From Streptomyces sp. NBC_01485 (lineage in GTDB: Bacteria; Actinomycetota; Actinomycetes; Streptomycetales; Streptomycetaceae): DNA of 64,000 nucleotides. The first letter of the stretch is position 1. Every line of letters begins with the position of its first letter. Where the stretch lies: positions 4,154,001-4,218,000 of the forward strand of contig NZ_CP109435.1 of assembly GCF_036227125.1 (NCBI RefSeq), read 5' to 3'. The position numbers were made by a program, and so were the translations under genes. The notes below the pieces were generated by a model. That model made no database searches, was not told the DNA's origin, and saw only the letters and a program-made list of their open reading frames with translations. Positions 1-6,474 of this stretch are shown in pieces.

Positions 1-409
1 CCGTCAGCGCGCCCATCGCGTGGCCGATGAGGACGGCCGGGGCGAGGCCGAGCTGTTCCAGGGCGGCCTCCGCGTCCTCGACGTAGGCCTCGCGGGTGAA
101 GGCGGCTTCGGGGGGCTTCTCGCTCTGGCCGTGGCCGCGCTGGTCGAGGGCGACCGCGCGGTGCCGCTCGGAGAGCCAGCGGGCGGTGGACGCCCAGTGC
201 GAGGCCCGGCCCATCAGACCGTGCAGTAACAGGACGCCCGAGGACGACGACGACCCGTTCTCCCCGCCCCCGTCTCTGGCCCCGCCTCCGTCCCTTTCCG
301 CTTCCACTGCTCGTGCGGACTGCGCCGGGATCACCTTGGGCGGGTCCCCGAACTCCCAGGCCGCCAGGCGTACGCCGCCCGCTCCGGTCACGTCGATGCG
401 TCGCGCCAC
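1..409 (-). CDS. Alpha/beta hydrolase, N-terminal 136 residues (runs off the left edge)
   Basis: Reading leftward from a GTG at 409, the product shows the start of an alpha/beta-hydrolase fold. It has an oxyanion-hole HG motif (LLLHGLMGRASHW, around residue 65), a DQRGHGQS strand-loop, and the nucleophile elbow near residue 131. The elbow reads IGHAMGAL: the position normally Ser in GHSMG is Ala (GCG, bases 17-19), so a classical Ser hydrolase reaction would not be expected unless another residue substitutes. A low-complexity linker of acidic and Ser residues lies at about residues 35-58. The substrate cannot be read from this fragment, and the acid and His of the triad are outside the window. 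The start was chosen as the GTG that opens the conserved first strand; no strong ribosome site is visible. Confidence 0.8.
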   Translation of the reverse strand, partial: MARRIDVTGAGGVRLAAWEFGDPPKVIPAQSARAVEAERDGGGARDGGGENGSSSSSGVLLLHGLMGRASHWASTARWLSERHRAVALDQRGHGQSEKPPEAAFTREAYVEDAEAALEQLGLAPAVLIGHAMGALT

Positions 410-865
410 AGTTCCTGGCACCCCCCTGGGCCTCGTACCGTTGTGCTGCCGTCAGACTTCGAAAGACTTCGGATCACACGCAGGCTATCGAATGCCCTTT
501 CGAGATATGCACTCTCCGCGAGCAACACCCCTCGTTCGAGTGACCTCGTTCAAGGAATGATCGCCGCTGCCGAGGGGAGACCTTCTGCGGGAGGCGGACC
601 GTTCGGGGAAACCGGTCCGAGGGGAACGACCTTGAGAGCTCGGGGCTCCGGGTCGAAACAGGGGAGGACAGGCCCCGGTGCCGCACGGCACCGGGGCCTT
701 CCGCTGCTCTGCGGCACACCATCCCGCCCCCTCAGGTCATATGCCCACGCGACAGCCTGGCACGTGAAGCGTCGGAGCGCTGCGATTCGACACAGCCGAT
801 CTCCGATTCGACGAGATCGACAGGACGCCACAACTGCCCCCTGCGTCCCGGGAGTTGAACAATGC
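410..865. other. Intergenic region, 456 bp, between hydrolase start and dmdR1 end
   Basis: No convincing gene. It holds the 5' region of the leftward hydrolase gene, a 14 bp-spaced direct repeat of CCTCGTTC (about 530-558) and the hairpin at 671-698. The region is less GC-biased by codon position than its neighbours. Open frames crossing it on the plus strand lack coding character. Confidence 0.5.
671..698. terminator. Strong hairpin, probable terminator of dmdR1
   Basis: A perfect 12 bp inverted repeat (GGCCCCGGTGCC, 671-682, and its complement, 687-698) with a GCAC loop. It lies about 170 bp beyond the dmdR1 stop codon. There is no U-run, as is usual for Streptomyces hairpin terminators. 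Confidence 0.6.
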
Positions 866-1558
866 TCAGCGTTTGGCGACGAACACGTGGGACGCGACGT
901 CCGACGCCAGCTCGGCGGCCTCGCCACCGCTGCCGACCAGCACCCCGCCCGCCGACTCCGTCACGCTCACCACCGAACCGGGCTGCACGCCCGCGCGGCG
1001 CAGCGTGTACATCAACTGCGCGTCCGTCTGGATCGGCTCGCCGATACGGCGCACGACGACCGTCTTGCCCTCGGTGCCCGGGTCGAGGTCGGCCAGGGAG
1101 ACCATGCCCTCGTCCAGGAAGGGGTCGGCGCCGTCCTTCTCGCCCAGCTCCTCCAGGCCCGGGATCGGGTTGCCGTACGGCGACTCGGTCGGGTGCCGCA
1201 GCAGCTCCAGCACGCGGCGCTCGACGGCCTCGCTCATCACGTGCTCCCAGCGGCAGGCCTCCGCGTGCACCTGCTCCCACTCCAGGCCGATCACGTCGAC
1301 GAGGAGACACTCGGCGAGGCGGTGCTTGCGCATCACGCGCGTGGCCAGCCGACGGCCCTCGTCGGTGAGCTCCAGGTGCCGGTCGCTGGCCACGGAGACC
1401 AGTCCGTCGCGCTCCATGCGCGCCACCGTCTGGCTGACCGTCGGACCGCTCTGGTCGAGCCGCTCGGCGATCCGGGCGCGCATGGGGACCACACCTTCCT
1501 CTTCCAGCTCGAGGATGGTGCGGAGATACATCTCCGTGGTGTCGATCAGTCCGGACAT
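866..1558 (-). CDS. dmdR1: DtxR-family iron-dependent repressor (DmdR1/IdeR type)
   Basis: A 230-residue metal-dependent repressor of iron uptake and siderophore genes. The N-terminal winged helix (residues 1-70) and dimerisation/metal domain (71-140) follow IdeR almost without gaps. The DtxR-family Fe ligands are visible: Met10 (TTEM), His79/Glu83 (KHRLAE), His98 and the Cys102-Glu105-His106 set in HAEACRWEH. An SH3-like C-terminal domain fills residues 150-230. The ATG at 1558 follows AAGGGG at good spacing. It is divergent from the SIS-domain gene. In S. coelicolor an antisense gene (adm) has been described opposite dmdR1, and long plus-strand open frames also exist here (855-1793). Family assignment is secure; the symbol rests on remembered synteny and the DTTEMYLRTI signature. 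Confidence 0.93.
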   Translation of the reverse strand: MSGLIDTTEMYLRTILELEEEGVVPMRARIAERLDQSGPTVSQTVARMERDGLVSVASDRHLELTDEGRRLATRVMRKHRLAECLLVDVIGLEWEQVHAEACRWEHVMSEAVERRVLELLRHPTESPYGNPIPGLEELGEKDGADPFLDEGMVSLADLDPGTEGKTVVVRRIGEPIQTDAQLMYTLRRAGVQPGSVVSVTESAGGVLVGSGGEAAELASDVASHVFVAKR

Positions 1559-1789
1559 TTGTAGCCCCTTGATTAGCTCTGCCGAAGGCTGGACGGCTCT
1601 CCGGCGCGTGCGCTGGCCCTGGAGTCAATTCTGCCGGATACCACTGACAAGCGTGCCGCGCCGTTGGAACCATGCGGTTACATCAGGGTGCGAGGCGATG
1701 GAACAGGGGCGGCCGGTGCCTCTGCTTCCTCACCGTTCACGGCCGTCTCCCCACCGTCCCCGGTCGTCCCCCCATCGTCTTCGGCCGTA

Positions 1790-1815
1790 TTGACAGCGCA
1801 CTGGTCCAGACCGCA
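1790..1815 (+). promoter_or_regulatory. Candidate promoter -35 with DasR-like (dre) operator
   Basis: A TTGACA at 1790-1795 is followed at once by ACTGGTCCAGACCGCA (1800-1815). This resembles the DasR responsive element ACTGGTCTAGACCACT in most positions. DasR is the GlcNAc-responsive GntR repressor of Streptomyces. The downstream gene encodes a phosphosugar-binding SIS protein, so control by amino-sugar status is plausible. No good -10 is visible. Confidence 0.4.
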
Positions 1816-1828
1816 CGGTGATCCGCGA

Positions 1829-1888
1829 CACGGACGCCCGGCACCCGGACACGGGGCACGGACGCCCGGTACGGGCACGGACGCCCGG
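1829..1888. repeat. Three direct copies of a 13 bp repeat
   Basis: CACGGACGCCCGG occurs at 1829-1841, 1857-1869 and 1876-1888, with partly related spacers, in the 5' untranslated region of the SIS gene. Confidence 0.75.
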
Positions 1889-1921
1889 TACGGACACCGA
1901 TACGGCAAAGGGGCCCCTCGG

Positions 1922-2677
1922 ATGAGCGACCGCAAGCTCGCCGCGCAGTTCTTCGACGCCGCGATCGGCCTGCTGCAGCGGGCCCGCGACGAGGAGGCCG
2001 AGGCCGTCGAGGCCGCCGGGACGCTGCTCGCCGACACCGTGGCCGACGGCGGCCGCCTCTTCGCCTTCGGCGCCGGCCACTCCTCCCTCGCCGCCCAGGA
2101 CGTCGTCTACCGCGCGGGCGGCCTCGCCCTGATGAACCTGCTCGCGGTGCCGGGCGTCGTCGGCGTCGACGTCATGCCCGCCACCCTCGGCTCCGCCCTG
2201 GAGCGCGTCGACGGTCTCGCCGGCGCCGTCCTGGACACCTCGCCGCTGCGCGCGGGCGACGCCCTCGTCATCGTCTCGCTCTCCGGCCGCAACGCCCTGC
2301 CCGTGGAGATGGCCCTCGGCGCCCGCGCCCTGGGCGTCAAGGTCATCGGCGTGACCTCGGTGGCGTACGCCTCAGGGACGACGTCGCGGCACTCCTCAGG
2401 GACGTTCCTCAAGGACCACTGCGACGTCGTCCTCGACTCGAAGATCGCGGTCGGCGACGCCGAGCTCACCCTCGACACCGTCCCCGCGCCCTTCGCCCCC
2501 GCCTCCACGGTCGTCACCAGCGCCCTCCTCCAGGCCGTCATGGCCACCGCGGCCGGCGCCCTCGCCGACCGCGGCATCGAGCCCCCGCTGCTGCGCTCCG
2601 GCAACGTCGACGGCGGCCACGACTGGAACGGGCGGCTCATGGAGGAGTACCGGGACCGGATCTTCTACCGCCGTTGA
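1922..2677 (+). CDS. SIS-domain phosphosugar-binding protein (UPF0309 family)
   Basis: A 251-residue protein of one SIS (sugar isomerase) domain. Typical features are FAFGAGHSSLAAQD (about residues 44-57) and VIVSLSGRNALPVEMA (about 117-132), which form the phosphosugar-binding loops. An N-terminal helix is followed by Rossmann-like alternating strands. It matches the UPF0309 'sugar isomerase domain-containing' proteins; the exact substrate is not known to me. The ATG at 1922 was chosen because conserved sequence begins there and the upstream extension is repeat-derived low complexity. The DasR-like site upstream suggests an amino-sugar phosphate. It stands alone as a transcription unit and converges on the PAS gene. 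Confidence 0.85.
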   Translation: MSDRKLAAQFFDAAIGLLQRARDEEAEAVEAAGTLLADTVADGGRLFAFGAGHSSLAAQDVVYRAGGLALMNLLAVPGVVGVDVMPATLGSALERVDGLAGAVLDTSPLRAGDALVIVSLSGRNALPVEMALGARALGVKVIGVTSVAYASGTTSRHSSGTFLKDHCDVVLDSKIAVGDAELTLDTVPAPFAPASTVVTSALLQAVMATAAGALADRGIEPPLLRSGNVDGGHDWNGRLMEEYRDRIFYRR

Positions 2678-2734
2678 GCGGAGCTTCTACCGCTACGGCC
2701 ATTGAGCGCACGCGCGTGTGCGTGCGTGCGTGCC

Positions 2735-2810
2735 TGCCCTCAATGGGCGTCCGTGCCCCCAATTGGCCGTCCATGCCCTCAATGGCCGTCCGTGCGCTCC
2801 GTGGCCGTCA
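2735..2810. repeat. Four degenerate copies of a 19-20 bp tandem repeat
   Basis: Copies of TGCCCTCAATGGCCGTCCG-like sequence start at 2735, 2754, 2774 and 2793. They bridge the gap between the convergent SIS and PAS genes and run into the 3' end of the PAS coding sequence. Confidence 0.7.
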
Positions 2811-4218
2811 GGTCGGCCAGGTCCAGGGCGGTCGCGATGCGGACGGCGACGTCCTCGGCGTAGATCGCGTCGGAGCGTTCGAAGGCGGTGCGGCCGGCGC
2901 CCCGTAGGAACGTCACGACGCCCAGCGTGCGGCCACGGCTGCGCAGCACCGCGGACAGGGCGTACACCGTGTCGTCTGGCCACTGGCGCGCCCGCGCCCA
3001 CTCCCTGGCCTCGCCGGCCGCGACGGAGCCGACACCGGCCCGCACCGAACCGGCTCGCGCGACGCACTGGAGCGCCGGATGGGCGTCGCCGTAGCGGACG
3101 GGCAGGCCCGCGTGGCCGGTGAGCGCGCTGGGGCCCGGCCCGCCGGACGGGGTGGCCGCGACCCGCATCAGCCGCGCCGGACCGGCCCCCTCCACGTCGG
3201 CCGCCGTCTGGCCCATCACCCGGTCGACCAGGGCGTGGTCGGCGAATCCGGCGAGCGCGAAGTCGAGATGGACGGTGGCCGCCTCGGCCGGGTCCTCGCA
3301 CTCGACCGCCGCGCGGGCGGCCCGGTGCAGTTGGTTGGCGCGGAAGCGCAGCAGGGAGGCCTCCTGCTCGCCCTGCTTGGCCTCGGTGACGTCCTGGAAG
3401 ATCCAGCCGACGCCGAGCGGCACCGGCTCCTCGGCGAGCGGCGACGCCAGCCGCAGGAAGCCGCTCCGCCAGCAGCGCCGCTTCTCGCCCTCCGGGGTGC
3501 GCACCCCGACCCACAGCTCGGCGGGGGCGGGCGGGGCGCCCTCGGCGAGGACGTGCGTCAGCGCGTTCTCCAGCTCCTCCACGCCCCGGGTGAGCAACTC
3601 CCCCAGCGGACGCCCCAGGACGGCCGTACGCCCCGTCCCGAGCGCGCGGGCGGCGTGTGCGTTGACGACGGCGGGGCGCAGGTCGGCGTCGACCAGGACC
3701 ACGCCCCAGGAGGCGTCGTCGAAGAGGGCCTCGCTGAGCGCGATGGAGCGCTCCAGGTCGATCTGGGCGTGCACCTCGCTGAAGGCGCAGTACAGGCCGG
3801 CGGGCTTGCCGTCGGGCCCGCGCACGGCGGCGGACTGGGTCCGGACGAGCACCCGGCCGCCGACCTTGGTCAGCAGCGCGAACTCGTGCACCTGGCGGCC
3901 CGGCGCGTGCATGGCGGCCGTCAGCCGCCCCTCGATCTCCTCGGCGTCGGCCTCGCGCACGGCCCAGCCGGCGAAGCCGTGCCGGCCGACGGCCTCGGCC
4001 GCGCTCCAGCCGAGGATGCGCTCGGCCTCGCGGTTCCAGTGGGTGACCACTCCGTCGCCGTCGAAGGCGCACAGGGCCGCGTCCATGCCGTCGAGCAGCG
4101 CGGCGAGCAGATCGGTGCCGTCCGGGCCGACCGGGCCGTCGTCGCCCGACCGCTCGGGCTGCTCGGGCTCGTCCGGCCCCAGCTCGTCGGTGGTCCCACT
4201 ACGCCGGGAAGCACTCAC
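2779..4218 (-). CDS. PAS/PAS/GAF-like sensory protein without output domain
   Basis: A 479-residue cytoplasmic sensor-like protein. PAS domain 1 spans about residues 45-155 (LLDGMDAALCAFDGDG, then ILGWSAAEAVG), and PAS domain 2 about 165-290 (LFDDASWGVVLVDADL, ending GWIFQDVTEAK). A GAF-like region follows at about 300-475. There is no histidine kinase, PP2C phosphatase or GGDEF output domain, unlike the related Streptomyces PAS-GAF-SpoIIE proteins, so it probably acts through a partner or is a truncated relative. The GTG at 4218 is preferred over the longer ATG at 4293 because AGGGGGTCCAG precedes it as a ribosome site. The gene follows the GNAT gene in the same direction with a gap of about 100 bp. 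Confidence 0.8.
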   Translation of the reverse strand: MSASRRSGTTDELGPDEPEQPERSGDDGPVGPDGTDLLAALLDGMDAALCAFDGDGVVTHWNREAERILGWSAAEAVGRHGFAGWAVREADAEEIEGRLTAAMHAPGRQVHEFALLTKVGGRVLVRTQSAAVRGPDGKPAGLYCAFSEVHAQIDLERSIALSEALFDDASWGVVLVDADLRPAVVNAHAARALGTGRTAVLGRPLGELLTRGVEELENALTHVLAEGAPPAPAELWVGVRTPEGEKRRCWRSGFLRLASPLAEEPVPLGVGWIFQDVTEAKQGEQEASLLRFRANQLHRAARAAVECEDPAEAATVHLDFALAGFADHALVDRVMGQTAADVEGAGPARLMRVAATPSGGPGPSALTGHAGLPVRYGDAHPALQCVARAGSVRAGVGSVAAGEAREWARARQWPDDTVYALSAVLRSRGRTLGVVTFLRGAGRTAFERSDAIYAEDVAVRIATALDLADLTATERTDGH

Positions 4219-4317
4219 CTGGACCCCCTGCAGGTTCGCTCTCTTGCCCTCATTCAACTCGAACGTGACACAGCCCACATATGATTCCCGCAAGATTGCC
4301 GAGGAATCATTGTTCCG

Positions 4318-4782
4318 CTACGGCCTGCCGCCCCCGGACACCAGCCTCAGGTCGACCCATTCCGCCGCCTCGCCGTCCAGGACGTACCGCTCGACCTCGA
4401 CGAACCCACGCGCCCCCGCGAACCGCAGACCGTCCTCGTTGACGGCCAGCACACACGTCTCGACCGCCCGGGCACCGAGCACGCGCGCGTGGGCGAGACC
4501 GTTGTCGTACAGGGCGGCCCCGTAGCCGCGTCCCCGGTACGCGGGCAGCACGCGCGCGATGACGGTCGCCACCGCGTCCTCGCCCTCGGGCGGCCGCACG
4601 GTCGAGCAGCCGACGAGGACGTCACCGGCGTAGGCGTTCTCGAGCCGGTAACGGCCGGCCCGCTCCCGCACCTCGTCGAGGGACAGCGCGGCCGGCGGCA
4701 CGATCACGTTGTGGACGTGCCGCCACTGCTCCAGCGCGGTCTCGCCCGCGACGGGCTCCGTACGAAGTCGAAGATCAGTCAC
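4318..4782 (-). CDS. GNAT-family N-acetyltransferase
   Basis: A GNAT acyltransferase of about 154 residues. The acetyl-CoA pyrophosphate-binding motif A is clear (VLPAYRGRGYGAALY, Q/RxxGxG/A type, about residues 85-99). It is followed by the helix-strand region ARAVETCVLAVNEDG and the C-terminal strand FAGARGFVEVERY. The substrate is unknown. Two starts are possible: the GTG at 4782, where homology-like sequence begins (VTDLRLRTEP), or an upstream start at up to 4962 that would add a tail with six RDG tripeptides encoded by the 9 bp repeat at 4842-4890. No ribosome site precedes the GTG, so a leaderless transcript or the longer form are both open. Confidence 0.8.
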   Translation of the reverse strand: MTDLRLRTEPVAGETALEQWRHVHNVIVPPAALSLDEVRERAGRYRLENAYAGDVLVGCSTVRPPEGEDAVATVIARVLPAYRGRGYGAALYDNGLAHARVLGARAVETCVLAVNEDGLRFAGARGFVEVERYVLDGEAAEWVDLRLVSGGGRP

Positions 4783-4841
4783 ACGAGCAGCGAAGCGCGT
4801 GCGCACACCCGCGTCAACGCGTTTGCGCGGCGCTCGGTCGT

Positions 4842-4890
4842 CTCGGCCATCTCGGCCATCTCGGCCATCTCGGCCATCTCGGCCATCTCG
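4842..4890. repeat. 9 bp tandem repeat, 5 perfect copies plus partial
   Basis: Unit CTCGGCCAT begins at 4842, 4851, 4860, 4869 and 4878, with a trailing CTCG and one degenerate copy before. It lies just upstream of the leftward GNAT gene and is in frame with it (Arg-Asp-Gly per unit). It ends at an AAAAAA tract. Confidence 0.95.
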
Positions 4891-4899
4891 AAAAAACAC

Positions 4900-4929
4900 T
4901 TGAGCGATCGGGGATGGCCTTTTTAGAGT
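4900..4929 (+). promoter_or_regulatory. Vegetative-type promoter for the leader RNA
   Basis: TTGAGC (4900-4905), an 18 bp spacer and TAGAGT (4924-4929) fit the principal sigma factor (HrdB) consensus. Transcription would start near 4936, about 25 bases before a 12-codon ORF with a strong ribosome site. Confidence 0.6.
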
Positions 4930-4960
4930 GGGCGTACGAGGAAAGGAGGTGGTTCGGAGC

Positions 4961-4999
4961 ATGTATGGACACCGGACGTCGGAGGTGGCTGCGGGCTAG
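4961..4999 (+). CDS. 12-residue leader ORF with strong ribosome site
   Basis: ATG at 4961 reads MYGHRTSEVAAG then TAG. It is preceded by AAAGGAGGT (4942-4950) at 10 bases, one of the best ribosome sites in the window, and by a good promoter. The ORF sits at the 5' end of a highly structured region. It is either a translated regulatory peptide or a ribosome-loading device for the downstream RNA fold. I do not recognise the peptide. Confidence 0.5.
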   Translation: MYGHRTSEVAAG

Positions 5000-5033
5000 T
5001 GGCCCGTCGCCCACTCAGTGCGGTGCCGGACCC

Positions 5034-5149
5034 GCGTGCACGAGATGCACGCAGCCGGCCAATCCAACGCAGTCACCCGACCCGCGAGTCGCCGGTACGT
5101 CCGGCCGGCCCCTCCTCCGGGAGGACCAGACTCGCGGGTCGTCTGCGTT
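5034..5149 (+). ncRNA. Candidate structured RNA with a three-way junction
   Basis: Hairpin 1: GCGTGCA (5034-5040)/TGCACGC (5046-5052). The main stem pairs AACGCAG (5066-5072) with CTGCGTT (5143-5149), and GACCCGCGAGTC (5079-5090) with GACTCGCGGGTC (5129-5140), a perfect 12 bp helix. Inside it sit two hairpins: GCCGG/CCGGC (5091-5105) and CCTCC/GGAGG (5111-5124). In total 19 bp of closing stem enclose two loops, far more ordered than expected by chance. The region follows the 12-codon ORF and promoter, and precedes the leader peptide and oxygenase gene. It could be a cis-acting attenuator or riboswitch-like leader, or a stand-alone small RNA. I do not recognise a known family. Confidence 0.6.
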
Positions 5150-5230
5150 TCCCCCGTCCGTAGACCGGAAGGCTTGCGGTGGGTGATCCGCACCACGTAC
5201 GGATCTTTGGTCAGGCGGTACCCTGAGCGC

Positions 5231-5305
5231 ATGCTTTCGCTTGTTCGACGCCGCCATGTGGACTACGTCCGCGTCACGAGCACGGGCTGTCGACGCTCCA
5301 TCTGA
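5231..5305 (+). CDS. Putative leader peptide, Cys-containing 'RRRHVD' type
   Basis: ATG at 5231 encodes 24 residues with the pattern SLVRRRHVDYVRVTS followed by T-G-C near the end. Streptomyces genomes contain a family of such short leader peptides (basic RRHVD core, Cys close to the C-terminus) upstream of sulfur and cysteine metabolism genes, where Cys-codon attenuation has been proposed. Here it precedes a 2-oxoglutarate/isopenicillin-N-synthase-like oxygenase by 125 bp. A small hairpin GCGG/CCGC lies just downstream (about 5323-5333). Only weak ribosome-site sequence (CAGGCGG) precedes it. Confidence 0.6.
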   Translation: MLSLVRRRHVDYVRVTSTGCRRSI

Positions 5306-5429
5306 GCCGTCCAGCCTCCCTCGCGGTTACCGCCGCCTGTGTTTGCGCAATTCCTCCCCCGCCCACCTGGCACCCGTGCGCCGTCCCACCCGACGCCGGC
5401 CGCGGGCCCCGTACACCCACGGACGCACC

Positions 5430-6446
5430 ATGACGAACCCGTCGTACCGCCAACTGCCGATCATCGATCTCTCCGCCGTCGACGGCGGGCCCCAAGCGCG
5501 GGCGCTGCTGCACGCGCAGTTGCACAGTGCCGCGCACGATGTGGGGTTCTTCCAGCTCGTCGGGCACGGGGTGAGCGCACGGGAGACGGATGCGCTGCTC
5601 TCCGCCATGCGGCGGTTCTTCGCACTGCCGGAGGACCAGCGGCTCGCGATCGACAACGTGAACTCGCCGCACTTCCGCGGGTACACGCGCACCGGCGACG
5701 AGCGGACCGGCGGGCGGCAGGACTGGCGGGACCAGCTCGACATAGGGGCGGAGCGGGCCGCGCGGGTGCCGGGGCCCGGTGATCCCGCGTACTGGTGGCT
5801 GGAGGGGCCCAACCAGTGGCCCGCCGGGCTTCCCGAACTGCGCAGCGCCGCGCTCGCGTGGATCGAGCGGCTCAGCGCCGTCGCCGAGAAGCTGCTGCAC
5901 GAGCTGCTGGCCGCGATCGGGGCGCCCGTCGACTTCTACGACCCGGCCTTCGGGAAGCGGGCGCATCCGCAACTGAAGCTCGTGCGGTATCCGGGGAGCG
6001 CGGGGGACGGGGCCGGTCAGGGGGTGGGCGCCCACAAGGACTACGGGTTCCTGACGCTGCTGCTCCAGGACCAGGTCGGCGGGCTCCAGGTGCAGCGGGA
6101 GGACGGGCGCTTCCACGATGTGCCACCGCTGGACGGCGCGTTCGTCGTCAACCTCGGTGAGCTGCTGGAGGTGGCGACCAACGGGTACCTCCTCGCCACC
6201 AACCACCGGGTCGTGTCGCCGCCGAGTGCCGTCGAGCGGTTCTCCGTGCCCTTCTTCTACAACCCCCGGCTGGACGCCCGCGTCGAGCCGCTGCCCTTCC
6301 CGCACGCCTCCACCGCCCCCGGCGTGACCGACGACCCGGCCAACCCGCTCTTCGCCGACTACGGCTTCAACGAGCTGAAGGGCAAGCTGCGCGCCCACCC
6401 GCCGGTGGCCCGGCGGCATCACGCGGAGCTGCTCAGCCCCGTGTGA
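5430..6446 (+). CDS. Isopenicillin N synthase-like Fe(II)/2-oxoglutarate dioxygenase
   Basis: A 338-residue non-haem iron oxygenase. The N-terminal DIOX_N region (LPIIDLSAVDGG, VGFFQLVGHGVS) is followed by the double-stranded beta-helix. The Fe ligands are visible as His-X-Asp in GAHKDYGFLTLL (about residue 203) and a distal His in LATNHRVVSPP (about 260). R-X-S follows (RFSVPFFYNP), the 2-oxoglutarate-binding pair. Substrate is unknown; plant and bacterial relatives hydroxylate or desaturate small molecules. The ATG at 5430 starts the conserved region. The gene lies downstream of the structured leader and Cys leader peptide, suggesting control by attenuation. Confidence 0.88.
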   Translation: MTNPSYRQLPIIDLSAVDGGPQARALLHAQLHSAAHDVGFFQLVGHGVSARETDALLSAMRRFFALPEDQRLAIDNVNSPHFRGYTRTGDERTGGRQDWRDQLDIGAERAARVPGPGDPAYWWLEGPNQWPAGLPELRSAALAWIERLSAVAEKLLHELLAAIGAPVDFYDPAFGKRAHPQLKLVRYPGSAGDGAGQGVGAHKDYGFLTLLLQDQVGGLQVQREDGRFHDVPPLDGAFVVNLGELLEVATNGYLLATNHRVVSPPSAVERFSVPFFYNPRLDARVEPLPFPHASTAPGVTDDPANPLFADYGFNELKGKLRAHPPVARRHHAELLSPV

Positions 6447-6474
6447 TGCCCCATGTCGACCGGTCGGCGGTCGG

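Larger units (their letters stand above)
1559..1921. other. Divergent promoter region dmdR1 / SIS protein, 363 bp
   Basis: Contains the dmdR1 ribosome site, a run of imperfect GGCCGT-rich repeats (1740-1790), a TTGACA hexamer (1790-1795) overlapping a DasR-like palindrome, and three copies of CACGGACGCCCGG between 1829 and 1888. A candidate iron box (TTAGGTTAGG-type) was looked for near dmdR1 and not found. Confidence 0.5.

Noticed and set aside
410..865. LexA/SOS box from the CTCGTTC repeats
   Set aside because: The motifs are direct repeats, not the TCGAAC-N4-GTTCGA palindrome required for Streptomyces LexA.
443..1564. Long plus-strand reading frames through dmdR1 and many similar antisense frames elsewhere (for example 44073-47618 minus, 48659-51391 plus)
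   Set aside because: They mirror the codon bias of genes on the other strand, have Arg/Pro/His/Gly-rich translations and no family motifs.
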